A stretch of DNA of 23,268 bases. Source: a virus. The translations under genes were made by a program, and so were the position numbers. Location: positions 1-23,268 of IMG/VR virus record IMGVR_UViG_3300035698_030596; one strand, written 5' to 3'. The notes under the pieces were generated by a model. That model saw nothing but the letters and a program-made list of their open reading frames with translations. It searched no databases and had not been told where the DNA came from. Positions within the stretch are counted from its first letter, which is position 1, and each line of letters starts with the position of its first letter. Of this stretch, positions 6,803 through 15,060 are shown in pieces.

Positions 6803-7420
6803 ATGGGAATATTATCATTTAATGAATACAATACGTATCAAGAAACTAATCTTTTAGTTGTTGATGTTCAGAAATCTTTTAGTGATTTTTTTACACCTCT
6901 CTATCTAAGTAAGGTACATGAATACTGTGGTGATTATACAAATGTTTATCAAATATGGGATAATCATATCGATGGTCATGGTGTAGATAAAGATTTCCTA
7001 TATGATGATAAACCAGATGTCCCTGTACACGGAGACTTATATACATTTCCTAACCAAAAATTATTAATTGAAAAAAGATATAATTATGGTGTCGATGCTG
7101 ATTTTTATAAATCAATATTAGAAGAGCGAACATACCAAGAAATAAAAGAGAAAGAGAAAGCAAGAACTCTTAAAAAAGGTGATTTATACTTAACTACTAA
7201 GGGAACTTGTATCGTATTTGTTGGAAACCATCATCAATGGTTTCATGTTGGGAGAAAAATGTTAGACTTTTTCAATTCACTAAAAGGTAAACATATAACA
7301 ATAATTGGTGGATCAGATTCGGAATGCTTGGATGATATTTATACTGCTGCTGAATCAATTGGAGTTATTATTAAAAGAGATTGGAAATATATTTACACAG
7401 CCGTAAATTGTCCTATATAA
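6803..7420 (+). CDS. Isochorismatase/nicotinamidase-like cysteine hydrolase
   Basis: A 205-residue protein with the Asp-Lys-Cys catalytic layout of the isochorismatase superfamily: D21 in LLVVDVQ, K91 in LLIEKRYNYG, and C175 in GGSDSECLDDIYTAAESIG. A D-x-H-x3-H cluster (WDNHIDGHG; D53, H55, H59) sits where nicotinamidases bind their metal, so a PncA-like activity (nicotinamide to nicotinate) is plausible. A lysine/glutamate-rich insert of about 25 residues (108-132) is not typical. The N-terminus MGILSFNEYN resembles the shared capsid-targeting-like peptide. It stands alone between two terminators, so it is transcribed separately. Superfamily fairly secure; substrate unproven, and other amidases or isochorismatase-like enzymes remain possible. 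Confidence 0.7.
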   Translation: MGILSFNEYNTYQETNLLVVDVQKSFSDFFTPLYLSKVHEYCGDYTNVYQIWDNHIDGHGVDKDFLYDDKPDVPVHGDLYTFPNQKLLIEKRYNYGVDADFYKSILEERTYQEIKEKEKARTLKKGDLYLTTKGTCIVFVGNHHQWFHVGRKMLDFFNSLKGKHITIIGGSDSECLDDIYTAAESIGVIIKRDWKYIYTAVNCPI

Positions 7421-7453
7421 AAAAAGTGTCCAGATTTTGGACACTTTTTTTTT
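7421..7453. terminator. Bidirectional terminator between convergent genes
   Basis: A stem of seven or more pairs (GTGTCCA / TGGACAC, extended by A-T pairs) with a five-base loop (GATTT) is flanked by an A-run on the left and nine T on the right. It can end transcripts from both the hydrolase gene (plus) and the gene at 7474-8148 (minus). Confidence 0.92.
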
Positions 7454-7473
7454 ATAAATATATTTTTTGATTT

Positions 7474-8148
7474 TTAGACTTCATCGTTTGTATCTTCAAC
7501 AAGCATATCCACGCCTGGTTCGATCAAACCCTCATTCATCATCATTGCCCAATTCTGGATATCTTCAACTAAATTCTTAGAAGAAGTATCATAGAAACTA
7601 ACTAGCTTTGAAATTTCACCTATTCTAATTAGAATAGATGCTAATGCTCTAGCTTCATTTGTCAATCCCTTAACTTTATGCTGTGCTAACAAGTGATATA
7701 CATAAGTAATTTCTGTTGCAGTTACTGGATATTCCAAAACTGTATTTTCTTGGAATTTATTACCATCACCATGCATATTTTCTAACATTTCAGTTAATTC
7801 CAAAGCGATAAATAATGAATTAACATCATATTCCAATTTGTGATTTAATAAATATGTTAATACTTTATACTGTCGATGATCAAGATGGAAATTAAATTTA
7901 GCATCCCTCAATTCCATTTTAAACTCATTCAAAAGTGTTTGTGCTTGTCCATATAAAGAATCCTTTACATGCTCTTCTTCGCCCTTTCCGGTATTTTCAT
8001 TCATATAAGCTGTTACCGCTTCTAATTTCTTATCTAAGCTATCCTCAGATTCAAAACCGATAATTCGGTAAAGATTATCATTTTCTGTAAATTCTACATC
8101 TGGCTTGATTGTAGAAACTACTGGTGCTTCATTGTTTTCAAAATTCAT
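7474..8148 (-). CDS. Unknown phage protein, probably virion-associated
   Basis: A 224-residue acidic, largely helical soluble protein with no motif that I recognise. It has an acidic, flexible N-terminus and C-terminus (VEDTNDEV end) and a helical core with several leucine-rich segments. It is the last gene of a minus-strand unit with the gene at 8167-8613 (18-base gap), ending at a bidirectional terminator. Position next to the tape-measure region suggests a structural, chaperone or assembly role, but nothing in the sequence proves that. The gene is secure from its length and tight packing. Confidence 0.75.
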   Translation of the reverse strand: MNFENNEAPVVSTIKPDVEFTENDNLYRIIGFESEDSLDKKLEAVTAYMNENTGKGEEEHVKDSLYGQAQTLLNEFKMELRDAKFNFHLDHRQYKVLTYLLNHKLEYDVNSLFIALELTEMLENMHGDGNKFQENTVLEYPVTATEITYVYHLLAQHKVKGLTNEARALASILIRIGEISKLVSFYDTSSKNLVEDIQNWAMMMNEGLIEPGVDMLVEDTNDEV

Positions 8149-8166
8149 TTGTTTCTTTATTATTTT

Positions 8167-8613
8167 TTAGAATGTGATTTCTTCTCTACCATCCTTAACT
8201 TGTTGATCATATAGCTCCTCCACTTGATTAGCTCTCGCAACTTTATCAAGACTGTATTTATTTATAATAGCTGAGAATGTGGATAAATCTGGTTTAATCA
8301 TTTTAATTTTACCTGATTGTGTATCAATAGAAATTTTATCAATTTCTTGCTCAATCAAAATACCGATTGATTCAGCATCAAAAACTAACAATAGTTCTTC
8401 ATTAAAAGATACCATCATTTGTTTATTTATAAGAAATTCATACATATCAGATAATTTGCTGATTTTAATCAATTCTTTTTGTTTTGAATTCCCAAGGAAT
8501 TGGAAATTAATATTTATCGGGAAAGCTTTCTTTTCAAAAACTTTGTTAAATGTTGATTTAGTATCATCATCAACTTCATAAAACTTCTCTGCTCTTTCTG
8601 TTGTATTCGCCAT
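8167..8613 (-). CDS. Unknown phage protein, probably virion assembly
   Basis: A 148-residue protein, mixed alpha/beta, with no motif that I recognise. It begins MANTTERAEKFYEVDDDTK and has strands (INFQFL, ISIDTQSGKIKMIK) around a helical middle; no signal peptide or membrane segment. A TATAAATA box on the minus strand lies about 16 bases before the start, so this gene probably opens a two-gene unit with the 224-residue protein downstream. Location between the terminator and the tape-measure gene group suggests a structural or chaperone role (inference only). Confidence 0.72.
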   Translation of the reverse strand: MANTTERAEKFYEVDDDTKSTFNKVFEKKAFPININFQFLGNSKQKELIKISKLSDMYEFLINKQMMVSFNEELLLVFDAESIGILIEQEIDKISIDTQSGKIKMIKPDLSTFSAIINKYSLDKVARANQVEELYDQQVKDGREEITF

Positions 8614-8629
8614 TAATCGTTTGTATTTT

Positions 8630-8637
8630 TTATTTAT
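8630..8637 (-). promoter_or_regulatory. Promoter-like box TATAAATA
   Basis: A minus-strand TATAAATA 16 bases before the ATG at 8613. This matches the T4-type late -10 sequence and a normal short leader. Confidence 0.5.
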
Positions 8638-8664
8638 AGGATTTTTCCGTATATTAGTTGGTTA

Positions 8665-9093
8665 CTATAATATAAAAAATAGAGTTGCTAGTATAAGAGT
8701 TAATCCTATAGAAATAGGAATGAACCTTCTATAAAGAAGTGTATTATAATCAACAGTATCTATTTTTTTAAATCCAATAATCAATAAGTAGGCATATTTT
8801 TCTACTTTCTGAACATTACCATAAAAAGTATACATTTCTCTTAGTCCAATAGAATCTAAATATTCTGCCAATTTTATAGAATACTCTGTAATCATTTTCT
8901 CAGAGATCTGATCAATATCACTTTTCCGTAAATTATAAGGCTCTTCAAAATATTCAGTTGGTATATTTAAAACAGTGTACATCCTATCAGCATTATCAAT
9001 TTTAATATTGAATTTTGTCAATAACACATTTTTGTTCTTTTTTATAGTCTCTTTATAGCTATAATATAGTTTTATATCATTTATTAGTCCCAT
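8665..9093 (-). CDS. Tail-anchored membrane protein, unknown function
   Basis: A 142-residue protein with a soluble, lysine- and tyrosine-rich N-terminal part and one hydrophobic segment at the extreme C-terminus (about 125-142, FIPISIGLTLILATLFFIL), preceded by arginines. This is the topology of a tail-anchored protein with its N-terminal domain in the cytoplasm. No enzyme motif is visible. A promoter-like box (AATTATATAC) lies about 11 bases upstream, overlapping the stop of the S74 gene. It may act at the host membrane or be a virion protein that meets the membrane during infection; neither can be decided from sequence. Confidence 0.7.
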   Translation of the reverse strand: MGLINDIKLYYSYKETIKKNKNVLLTKFNIKIDNADRMYTVLNIPTEYFEEPYNLRKSDIDQISEKMITEYSIKLAEYLDSIGLREMYTFYGNVQKVEKYAYLLIIGFKKIDTVDYNTLLYRRFIPISIGLTLILATLFFIL

Positions 9094-9104
9094 GTTAATT
9101 ATAT

Positions 9105-9113
9105 GTATATAAT
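9105..9113 (-). promoter_or_regulatory. Phage promoter-like box ATTATATAC
   Basis: On the minus strand ATTATATAC lies 11 bases before the tail-anchored protein start at 9093. Confidence 0.4.
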
Positions 9114-9350
9114 TTATGTTGTTTCCACCGAAGAAAAATCAACATCTATCTTAGAATAATCAACACAATAGAAACCATTAGACACACAAACTGCATTTTT
9201 GTGCTCAGATTCTAACAATTCTTGCGCTATAACACCCTTATACATTTTTTTCTTGTTCATTATATAAGTGAATGTATAAATATTAATACCACTATCCGAC
9301 ACGCCAACTTTCTTTATAATGTTTTTTAAACGTCTATCTGAATATTCCAT
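9114..9350 (-). CDS. Stand-alone peptidase S74 / intramolecular chaperone domain
   Basis: A 78-residue protein that is essentially a single short peptidase-S74 (endosialidase-type chaperone) domain. SDRRLKNII (4-12) carries the conserved Ser-Asp and the downstream Lys (S4, K9), INIYTFTY follows, then GVIAQELLESEHKNAV (about 39-54) and VDYSKIDV (63-70). In the family this domain sits at the C-terminus of tail fibres, helps them trimerise and cuts itself off at the serine. Here only three residues precede the serine, so there is nothing attached to fold or release. Its ATG overlaps the stop of the 954-residue gene by one base (TAATG). It may act in trans on a fibre such as the 13662-14999 product, or be a recombination remnant. 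Domain call is confident. Confidence 0.85.
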   Translation of the reverse strand: MEYSDRRLKNIIKKVGVSDSGINIYTFTYIMNKKKMYKGVIAQELLESEHKNAVCVSNGFYCVDYSKIDVDFSSVETT

Positions 9351-12214
9351 TAGTCAAGTTGATTTTGTTTTATTGAGTTCAAATATGTTTTCAACGTTCC
9401 TTTTGAACCAACTACACTTGATATATCAGCCAAAATTCCTGTCATTCTATCTATTTTCATACCCAAATCTTTTATATCTGAATTACCAGCAGCCACAGGT
9501 GTCATTTTAATTCCTGAAGAGCCTGAGCTAGTTGACTCAGATTTTTTAGATTCAAAGTCTTCTACTAACTGTGATAACACACCTGATCTATCCTCTAGAC
9601 TAGACATAATTTCCTCAAATTGTTGTGGATCTGTGAGTGATAACAGAACTATACTTGAAGACATTGATCTAACAGCAGCCAATTTCTCAGCATCTATACT
9701 AGATATAGTATCATTAAACTTTGTAAATGAACTTGATAATTTATCAAATGCTATTGCTAAAGATGTTATACTACTTACCATTGATTTTAACGGTGCAACT
9801 TCTGCGGTTCCCTTAAAAGTATTTTTAACAAGTTTCATCATTTCACCATATTTCTGTAAAGTGAATAATGTTCCTTCCATCCAGGCTTTTGAAGGATATT
9901 TAGCAAAATCTCCCTTTGAAAATATTTTATCAATTTCTAAAACACTATGTGCGATTTTATCTAAACCACCACCAGCCATTTTTTTAAGTTTATCACCAAG
10001 TATGTCTTTCATACTTTTAGCACTCATAAGTGCTGAAAACTTTGATAAAGTTCCTACTGAACCTTCAACCCAATCAACACTAGGATATTTAGTATATGAA
10101 CCCTTGCTAAATAATAAGTCAATTTTCAATATTGATTTTGCTATACCGTCAATACCACCAATCAATTTCATTATTCCTTGTTTAGCCAAATCTTTAAATC
10201 CGATACCTGATATAAATTCAGTAAATTTAGACAAAACACCTAATGCCCCTTGTACCCATAACATTGGAGGGAAAGAAGTATATTGTCCACTAGATAATAT
10301 CTCATCTGTTTTTACTATCATCGTTGCAATTCCTAATATTGCTAATGTACCCGCAGCCATTGCTGCTGCACCAAGTCCAAATGTTCCTATAAACAATGCA
10401 CCAATTGCTAATGCTGATACCCCAAATATTAATAAAGATAATCCTGTACCAACTATCCATTCAGAGCTTGGAAATTTAGAATAATCTCCCATTGCTAAGA
10501 TAGCATCAACACCAACCATCAAGGCTGCTATTCCTAAAACGGCAGCACCACCTGCTAATAAAGCTACTGCTCCCATACCACCAGTCGCGGTAATTAAGAA
10601 GCCTAAACCAAGAGTCATAACTGCAAAAGCAAATATACTAACGCCCGTTCCAAGTGTCCAATCTAACGATGGATATTTTTTATACTCACCATAACTTAAT
10701 ATCATCGAGGATAATGAAATAACCCCTGCAATCATAACAACTGCTAAACCACCTTGTAAATAGTCTTTCATCGTACCTAGTTTAGATATTCCAAACATAG
10801 CTAATGCCATAACAAATGAGCTAACTGCTAAACCAATACTCAACGCAGTGAACATAAAAATACCTCCTAATGTCACTGGAGCCATCATTGCAACAGCATA
10901 TGATGCTGCTGATACTGAAGCACTTATTATAACTATAGATGCCGCTCCTTTTAATATATCTTTTACTGCCATACCTTTTAATGGCTTAATCGCCACTACC
11001 ATCATAGCAGTAACAATACTTGTTGCAACCCCTAATAATCCAAATTTTAATATCTGAACAAAGCCAACATCAGCCATCGTGGCTAATAGATGTGAAGATG
11101 CTACAATAGAAGCTGACATAATAACCATCATAGCAGCTCCTTTAAACATATCTTTTACCGATACATCCTTTATACTTTTCATCAATGGTCTAATTGCATA
11201 TGAAATAGCAAAAAATACTCCTGCAATAACAACAGAGCTTATAGCAGCACCCAGTCCAATCCATTGAACATTTTTTAATATTTTAGAAGATTCTACAATA
11301 GCATATGAAATACCAATTAATACTAAAGGCATTAACGCTGCTGCCGCAATAGCTTCAATTGGCTTTATACCTTTAAAAGCTCCTATTAAATTCCCTAAAC
11401 CATAGGAAATTGCTCCAAATGCTCCTGCAATAACAACTACTGAGAACGCTTGTGCTAACCCTATTGGTACGGTCTGAGCAAGTATATAAGATGATGCAGC
11501 AATAGCCACACTAACGCCCAATAGAACAACTGGCATCAACCAGGCAGCCTTTAAAGCATCAGCAGGTGCAATATCTTTAAACCCTGTAATCATTTTACCT
11601 AATGAAAAAGACATTAACGAAAAAGCTCCTGCAATGGCTACAACGCTTAATAACTGCATCGGTCCTAATATCGCAATATGTGATAAAATATAAGATGATG
11701 CTACAAGTGATAAAGACATAGATGTAATAATACCAAAAATCGATAAGGCGGAACTATAGTCTAAATCCATAGCCGCAATTTTTTCAAATGAATAAGCAAT
11801 CATTGGTAATGATAAAGATAACGCCAGCACTGAAGAAAAATCTACTTCCCCAATAAGCTTAAATGCTAAACCAATAGCCAATATACCACCAGCAATCAAA
11901 ACAATCATACCAACACCCTTTTTGATACCATCCATTGCACCACTCTTCTTATCACCACCAAACAATGAATTTTCAGCAGATTTTTCCTTTGATAATTGAA
12001 TAATTGTTTGTTGATTGTCTAATATTTTTGATGTATCTGTTTTAATAGCTTTGACACCATTATTAATTTCTTTTAGTTGTTCACTAAAGTCACCACTCTG
12101 TAGTGCTGAACCAACAGCAGTCTTTGATTCTCCCTTTTTCTTATCTAAAGATTCAGAGATTTTTTCGAGTGCAACCGATAGGTTGCTAAGGGCATCTAAT
12201 AATTGTTTATCCAT
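9350..12214 (-). CDS. Giant hydrophobic repeat protein, probable tail tape measure
   Basis: A 954-residue protein. Residues 1-95 are hydrophilic and helical; about 98-640 are dominated by long hydrophobic helices; about 640-790 are amphipathic; 800-954 are helical and Ser/Lys-rich. It is built from degenerate tandem repeats of about 62-68 residues. The first series carries an A-S-S-Y-I-L-type motif (near 173, 241, 309, 373, 437). The second carries G-x-Y-x-K-Y-P-S-x-x-W (509, 576, 643, 705, 768), often followed by GT or GS. Size, helical repeats and hydrophobic segments fit tail tape-measure proteins, which set tail length and can enter the host membrane. A full helix would give a tail of roughly 140 nm by the 0.15 nm per residue rule. 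A non-tape-measure structural role is possible. Confidence 0.6.
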   Translation of the reverse strand: MDKQLLDALSNLSVALEKISESLDKKKGESKTAVGSALQSGDFSEQLKEINNGVKAIKTDTSKILDNQQTIIQLSKEKSAENSLFGGDKKSGAMDGIKKGVGMIVLIAGGILAIGLAFKLIGEVDFSSVLALSLSLPMIAYSFEKIAAMDLDYSSALSIFGIITSMSLSLVASSYILSHIAILGPMQLLSVVAIAGAFSLMSFSLGKMITGFKDIAPADALKAAWLMPVVLLGVSVAIAASSYILAQTVPIGLAQAFSVVVIAGAFGAISYGLGNLIGAFKGIKPIEAIAAAALMPLVLIGISYAIVESSKILKNVQWIGLGAAISSVVIAGVFFAISYAIRPLMKSIKDVSVKDMFKGAAMMVIMSASIVASSHLLATMADVGFVQILKFGLLGVATSIVTAMMVVAIKPLKGMAVKDILKGAASIVIISASVSAASYAVAMMAPVTLGGIFMFTALSIGLAVSSFVMALAMFGISKLGTMKDYLQGGLAVVMIAGVISLSSMILSYGEYKKYPSLDWTLGTGVSIFAFAVMTLGLGFLITATGGMGAVALLAGGAAVLGIAALMVGVDAILAMGDYSKFPSSEWIVGTGLSLLIFGVSALAIGALFIGTFGLGAAAMAAGTLAILGIATMIVKTDEILSSGQYTSFPPMLWVQGALGVLSKFTEFISGIGFKDLAKQGIMKLIGGIDGIAKSILKIDLLFSKGSYTKYPSVDWVEGSVGTLSKFSALMSAKSMKDILGDKLKKMAGGGLDKIAHSVLEIDKIFSKGDFAKYPSKAWMEGTLFTLQKYGEMMKLVKNTFKGTAEVAPLKSMVSSITSLAIAFDKLSSSFTKFNDTISSIDAEKLAAVRSMSSSIVLLSLTDPQQFEEIMSSLEDRSGVLSQLVEDFESKKSESTSSGSSGIKMTPVAAGNSDIKDLGMKIDRMTGILADISSVVGSKGTLKTYLNSIKQNQLD

Positions 12215-12236
12215 GTTATCAACTTGTCGTTATATT

Positions 12237-12247
12237 GTATATATAAA
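12237..12247 (-). promoter_or_regulatory. Phage promoter-like box TTTATATATAC
   Basis: On the minus strand TTTATATATAC lies about 22 bases before the tape-measure candidate start at 12214. It is divergent from the box at 12262. Confidence 0.5.
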
Positions 12248-12261
12248 TTAATACCCAATTC

Positions 12262-12272
12262 TTAATATATAC
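12262..12272 (+). promoter_or_regulatory. Phage promoter-like box TTAATATATAC
   Basis: Lies 24 bases upstream of the ATG at 12297 and three bases upstream of an in-frame GTG at 12276. Confidence 0.5.
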
Positions 12273-12296
12273 ATTGTGAAAAATAACGTAGAAATT

Positions 12297-12752
12297 ATGG
12301 GATTTAGAAAATTTATACACAAAATTGATGAATCATTGAAGGATAAACAATTAAATAGGATTCTAGACAAGTTGAAGAATGGAGATATTTCTCCACGTGA
12401 AAAGAGATTTTTAGACAATTACGACAAAAGAACTGATAAAGATCTTATGGATTTTCATATGCTAGATAAATTAAGCACTTTTAATAAGATTACATCAATA
12501 ATTGAACGTGGTAAAAAGATTATCTGTAACCTAACAGATCGAAATGGTAAATTTGGTATTGAAATTAAAACTATTACTAATAATTACCAAGAACAAGAAA
12601 CAATAATATTCTTAACAAACGGTGAAGAGGTTATTTTAGAAGATAATTATCTATATAATATTATTTATAATTTCCAAAAAGATATTTATTCCTTAGAAGA
12701 ACATGATGAATATTTTGAAAAAATTCCAGTTAAAAGTGATGAAAATCTATAA
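12297..12752 (+). CDS. Unknown protein with capsid-targeting-like N-terminus
   Basis: A 151-residue charged protein that I do not recognise. The ATG at 12297 is chosen because it gives MGFRKFIHKIDES, which fits the shared N-terminal pattern, and leaves a 24-base leader after the promoter-like box. An in-frame GTG at 12276 would add seven residues. Residues about 20-60 are helical and basic (DKLKNGDISPREKRFLDNYDK), followed by a beta-rich domain (IICNLTDRNGKFGIEIKTI and ILEDNYLYNII). It overlaps the next gene by 14 bases. No enzyme motif is visible. Gene probable; function unknown, perhaps an internal head protein if the tag idea holds. Confidence 0.72.
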   Translation: MGFRKFIHKIDESLKDKQLNRILDKLKNGDISPREKRFLDNYDKRTDKDLMDFHMLDKLSTFNKITSIIERGKKIICNLTDRNGKFGIEIKTITNNYQEQETIIFLTNGEEVILEDNYLYNIIYNFQKDIYSLEEHDEYFEKIPVKSDENL

Positions 12753-13014
12753 TTTTATACAATTTTGTAATGAAGAAGTCGGTGGTGTCGAATTAATTGG
12801 ACATATGGGACCAAATTATGGTGAAGAAGGGAATAATAAAATGATTGGTCCCTCTCCTACTGATGTTATCTATAGTGAAATATCTTCAAAAATGTACACA
12901 CAAGACGAATATCAAGAATTATATCATAATTACTTAAAGAATGGTGGAAAACCATTACATGGATTTAATCAAGAAAATTTAGATTATGTATTAACAAATA
13001 TAAATGAGGAATAA
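12739..13014 (+). CDS. Small unknown protein with capsid-targeting-like N-terminus
   Basis: A 91-residue protein with no recognised domain. The start at 12739 is preferred because MKIYNFIQFCNEE matches the shared N-terminal pattern; an upstream in-frame ATG at 12703 lies deep inside the preceding gene. The middle holds a Gly/Pro/Asn-rich loop (GHMGPNYGEEG and GPSPTDV) and the C-terminal half is helical with several tyrosines. It overlaps the upstream gene by 14 bases and its TAA is one base from the stop of the convergent tail gene. Function unknown. Confidence 0.65.
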   Translation: MKIYNFIQFCNEEVGGVELIGHMGPNYGEEGNNKMIGPSPTDVIYSEISSKMYTQDEYQELYHNYLKNGGKPLHGFNQENLDYVLTNINEE

Positions 13015-13015
13015 A

Positions 13016-13657
13016 TTATCGATATTCCATATCCAATTCCCATGAAATAGGAGCCCCAGTATTATCACCAATAACTTCAACATAAACAGTTGAGCCAGTA
13101 AATCCAAATGATGATGAGATAACACCATCATCAAAATCAGATAAAACTGAGCTACCTAACTCACCCAATTCACTTAATATTGTACCTGTAGTAAAACCTG
13201 GGCCTGGCACAGGAACTCTTTTTATAATAGATGTACTAGATGAATAATAAACATTATCGGTTAATGATTGATATGCTGTTAATTTAAAATCAAAATATTT
13301 AACATTCCCACTTGTATATGAAAAGGTAAATATATCAGTAGGAACATTATCAGTTGTAGTAATATATTCTTTTATATAATACTTTCTCTGAATATTTACA
13401 TTATCAAAAAGTGCTTCTATAGCAACACCATTATTCCCTAATATTACACTATTTAAATTAGTACTATTATTTTGTAATTTTATTTCATCTTCCTTAATAT
13501 GTATACTAACATCCTCACCTGACATAATAAGAATACCACTTACTCTATTATCAAGATATTGAATAGAGTTAATACCATTTTCAGATACTATTACTGAATC
13601 TGGACCTAATTGTAACCTAGAATCCACAGTTGCATTTGTTATTGAATAAGTGCTCAT
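13016..13657 (-). CDS. Beta-rich virion protein, probably tail fibre or baseplate component
   Basis: A 213-residue protein rich in Ser, Thr, Asn and Val with alternating short strands, low in lysine and without enzyme motifs: the typical look of phage fibre and adhesin parts. The N-terminal half has a repeating strand pattern (SVIVSENGINSIQYL, VSIHIKEDEIKLQNN, SVILGNNGVAIEAL) reminiscent of beta-helical or triple-stranded fibre shafts. The C-terminal half is a globular beta domain with a Pro/Gly turn (VPVPGPGF). It directly follows the 445-residue fibre-like gene (four-base gap), so both probably belong to the same tail or receptor-binding assembly. Which structure it belongs to is inference. 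Confidence 0.65.
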   Translation of the reverse strand: MSTYSITNATVDSRLQLGPDSVIVSENGINSIQYLDNRVSGILIMSGEDVSIHIKEDEIKLQNNSTNLNSVILGNNGVAIEALFDNVNIQRKYYIKEYITTTDNVPTDIFTFSYTSGNVKYFDFKLTAYQSLTDNVYYSSSTSIIKRVPVPGPGFTTGTILSELGELGSSVLSDFDDGVISSSFGFTGSTVYVEVIGDNTGAPISWELDMEYR

Positions 13658-13661
13658 AATT

Positions 13662-14999
13662 TTATGTATATTTCATTGTTTGCCAATAAACATTTTCGGT
13701 AAAAGGTGTTATAGAATTTGAATTAACAGTAAATCCTAAATTTGTTTTATTTTCTACTGACCAAGTTCTGGATAACTCACCCGTAACTGCTATTGAATAA
13801 TTAATTGTTGAATATGTTGCTCCTAATAATACTGAATAAGTCCCTCCTGCTGAAAAAGATGCACCTATAATATATCCTGACTGATGAATTTCAGACAATT
13901 TATCCTCACTCAATAGTCTATAGAATTCTATATTACCAATATTACTAACAGTAGCACCCGCATCAACATTTAAATCACCATTTAATACTACTACTTTTCC
14001 AAAAGTACCAATATCCAATGTTCCATCAACATCTAAATCTCCATATATTAACATTTGTTTATATGCGGGTATTGTAACTGTCTCAGGTGCTTGAATTTTA
14101 TAACTTGGAAATGAACTATCTGGGATATATGTTGAAGATATTACTGTACTATTTGTGGTTGTTACAAGAGAAACTCCTGGACCAGCAATTAGATTTATAT
14201 CGACTCTTCTTGTGCTCAAAGATGTACTAACAATACCTATTCCTGTTCCGCCATAAATATCAGTTAACATATCAACTTGCTGCAATGAACCTAAGTTCAA
14301 GTTACTAATTGAACCAGTTCCGACTAAAGAACCATTCAATACTACAACCTTACCATAGTTGCTGACATCTCCATTAACCTCAAAATCACCATAAACTAAA
14401 TATTGAGAATTGGTCGCAACAGTTAAACTACCACCAAGGTCTAAAGTATGTTCAATATAAGGATCTCCATCAAATTCTTGCTTAACCCATGTTCCATTGA
14501 AATAAGCCCAAAGCGGTCCTTTTTCATTATCATCACGAACACTCATACCTTCAGTTGGAAATATATCTGTCCACGAACCTTGCCATTCAACTATATTACC
14601 ATCTTTACCAGTCCATGCTCCTGCACCTGATAGAACCAAATATCTATCACCATTTGAAGGTGTCAAAACCGATGGATCTCCTGAAGTTGCAGCGATAACT
14701 GAATCTTGCCATTCACCAGTATTACTAGCACTAAGTCCTAGTTGTAATAATTGCCAATTTGCATCATTAGCAACATCTGGTGAGGAAATATTTCTTAATT
14801 GATAAAATTCTGTTGTAGATATAACATATACTAACATACCAAATTCTCGCCTATCAGTAGTAATATTATTTCTAGCTGAAATATTATCAACACTATGCAT
14901 ACCACCTTTTATTTCACTTGAATATGCTGTTGCAATTGGCATTATGTCCGTTAGTGGTCTAATCGGTGCTACAACAAGTGTTCCAGTATTTTGAGCCAT
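13662..14999 (-). CDS. Tail fibre / adhesin-like protein with DUF2793-like domain
   Basis: A 445-residue beta-rich protein. Residues 10-90 hold a region (FGMLVYVISTTEFYQLRN, ANWQLL) common in phage tail proteins. Residues about 95-173 look like the DUF2793 type found in tail proteins (PSNGDRYLVL, GAWTGKDGNIVEW, GSWTDIFPTEGMSV, AYFNGTW). Two copies of a beta repeat follow, YLVYGDFEVNGD...GKVVVLNGSL (200-225) and MLIYGDLDVDGT...GKVVVLNGDL (316-343), which suggest a beta-helical stalk. A C-terminal domain (about 360-445) rich in Thr, Ser and aromatic residues may be the receptor-binding tip. It has its own promoter-like box at 15025 and is followed by the 213-residue fibre-like gene. Fibre role likely; exact position in the virion unknown. 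Confidence 0.7.
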   Translation of the reverse strand: MAQNTGTLVVAPIRPLTDIMPIATAYSSEIKGGMHSVDNISARNNITTDRREFGMLVYVISTTEFYQLRNISSPDVANDANWQLLQLGLSASNTGEWQDSVIAATSGDPSVLTPSNGDRYLVLSGAGAWTGKDGNIVEWQGSWTDIFPTEGMSVRDDNEKGPLWAYFNGTWVKQEFDGDPYIEHTLDLGGSLTVATNSQYLVYGDFEVNGDVSNYGKVVVLNGSLVGTGSISNLNLGSLQQVDMLTDIYGGTGIGIVSTSLSTRRVDINLIAGPGVSLVTTTNSTVISSTYIPDSSFPSYKIQAPETVTIPAYKQMLIYGDLDVDGTLDIGTFGKVVVLNGDLNVDAGATVSNIGNIEFYRLLSEDKLSEIHQSGYIIGASFSAGGTYSVLLGATYSTINYSIAVTGELSRTWSVENKTNLGFTVNSNSITPFTENVYWQTMKYT

Positions 15000-15024
15000 T
15001 TATAGTTAATTAATGTTTTGTTCA

Positions 15025-15035
15025 TTATATATTAA
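15025..15035 (-). promoter_or_regulatory. Phage promoter-like box TTAATATATAA
   Basis: On the minus strand TTAATATATAA lies about 25 bases before the tail-fibre start at 14999. It is divergent from the box at 15051. Confidence 0.45.
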
Positions 15036-15050
15036 TTCCACTATCACATT

Positions 15051-15060
15051 AAATATATAG
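15051..15060 (+). promoter_or_regulatory. Phage promoter-like box AAATATATAG
   Basis: Ends four bases before the ATG at 15065. Same arrangement as the boxes before 1827, 16055, 18332 and 20699. Confidence 0.5.

Noticed and set aside
9633-10484. A long plus-strand open frame (283 codons), and shorter ones at 10848-11267, opposite the repeat gene
   Set aside because: They are antisense shadows of the low-GC, alanine- and isoleucine-rich repeat gene, with repeated composition and no promoter box or conserved motif.
9350-12214. Hydrophobic repeat protein considered as a membrane transporter
   Set aside because: The regular 62-68-residue repeats, large size, hydrophilic ends and position among virion genes fit a tape-measure protein better, and no transporter motif is present.
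13666-13674. GAAATATAC on the minus strand before the 213-residue fibre-like gene, considered as a promoter
   Set aside because: It lies inside the end of the upstream co-directional gene, only partly matches the box, and read-through from the fibre gene is sufficient.
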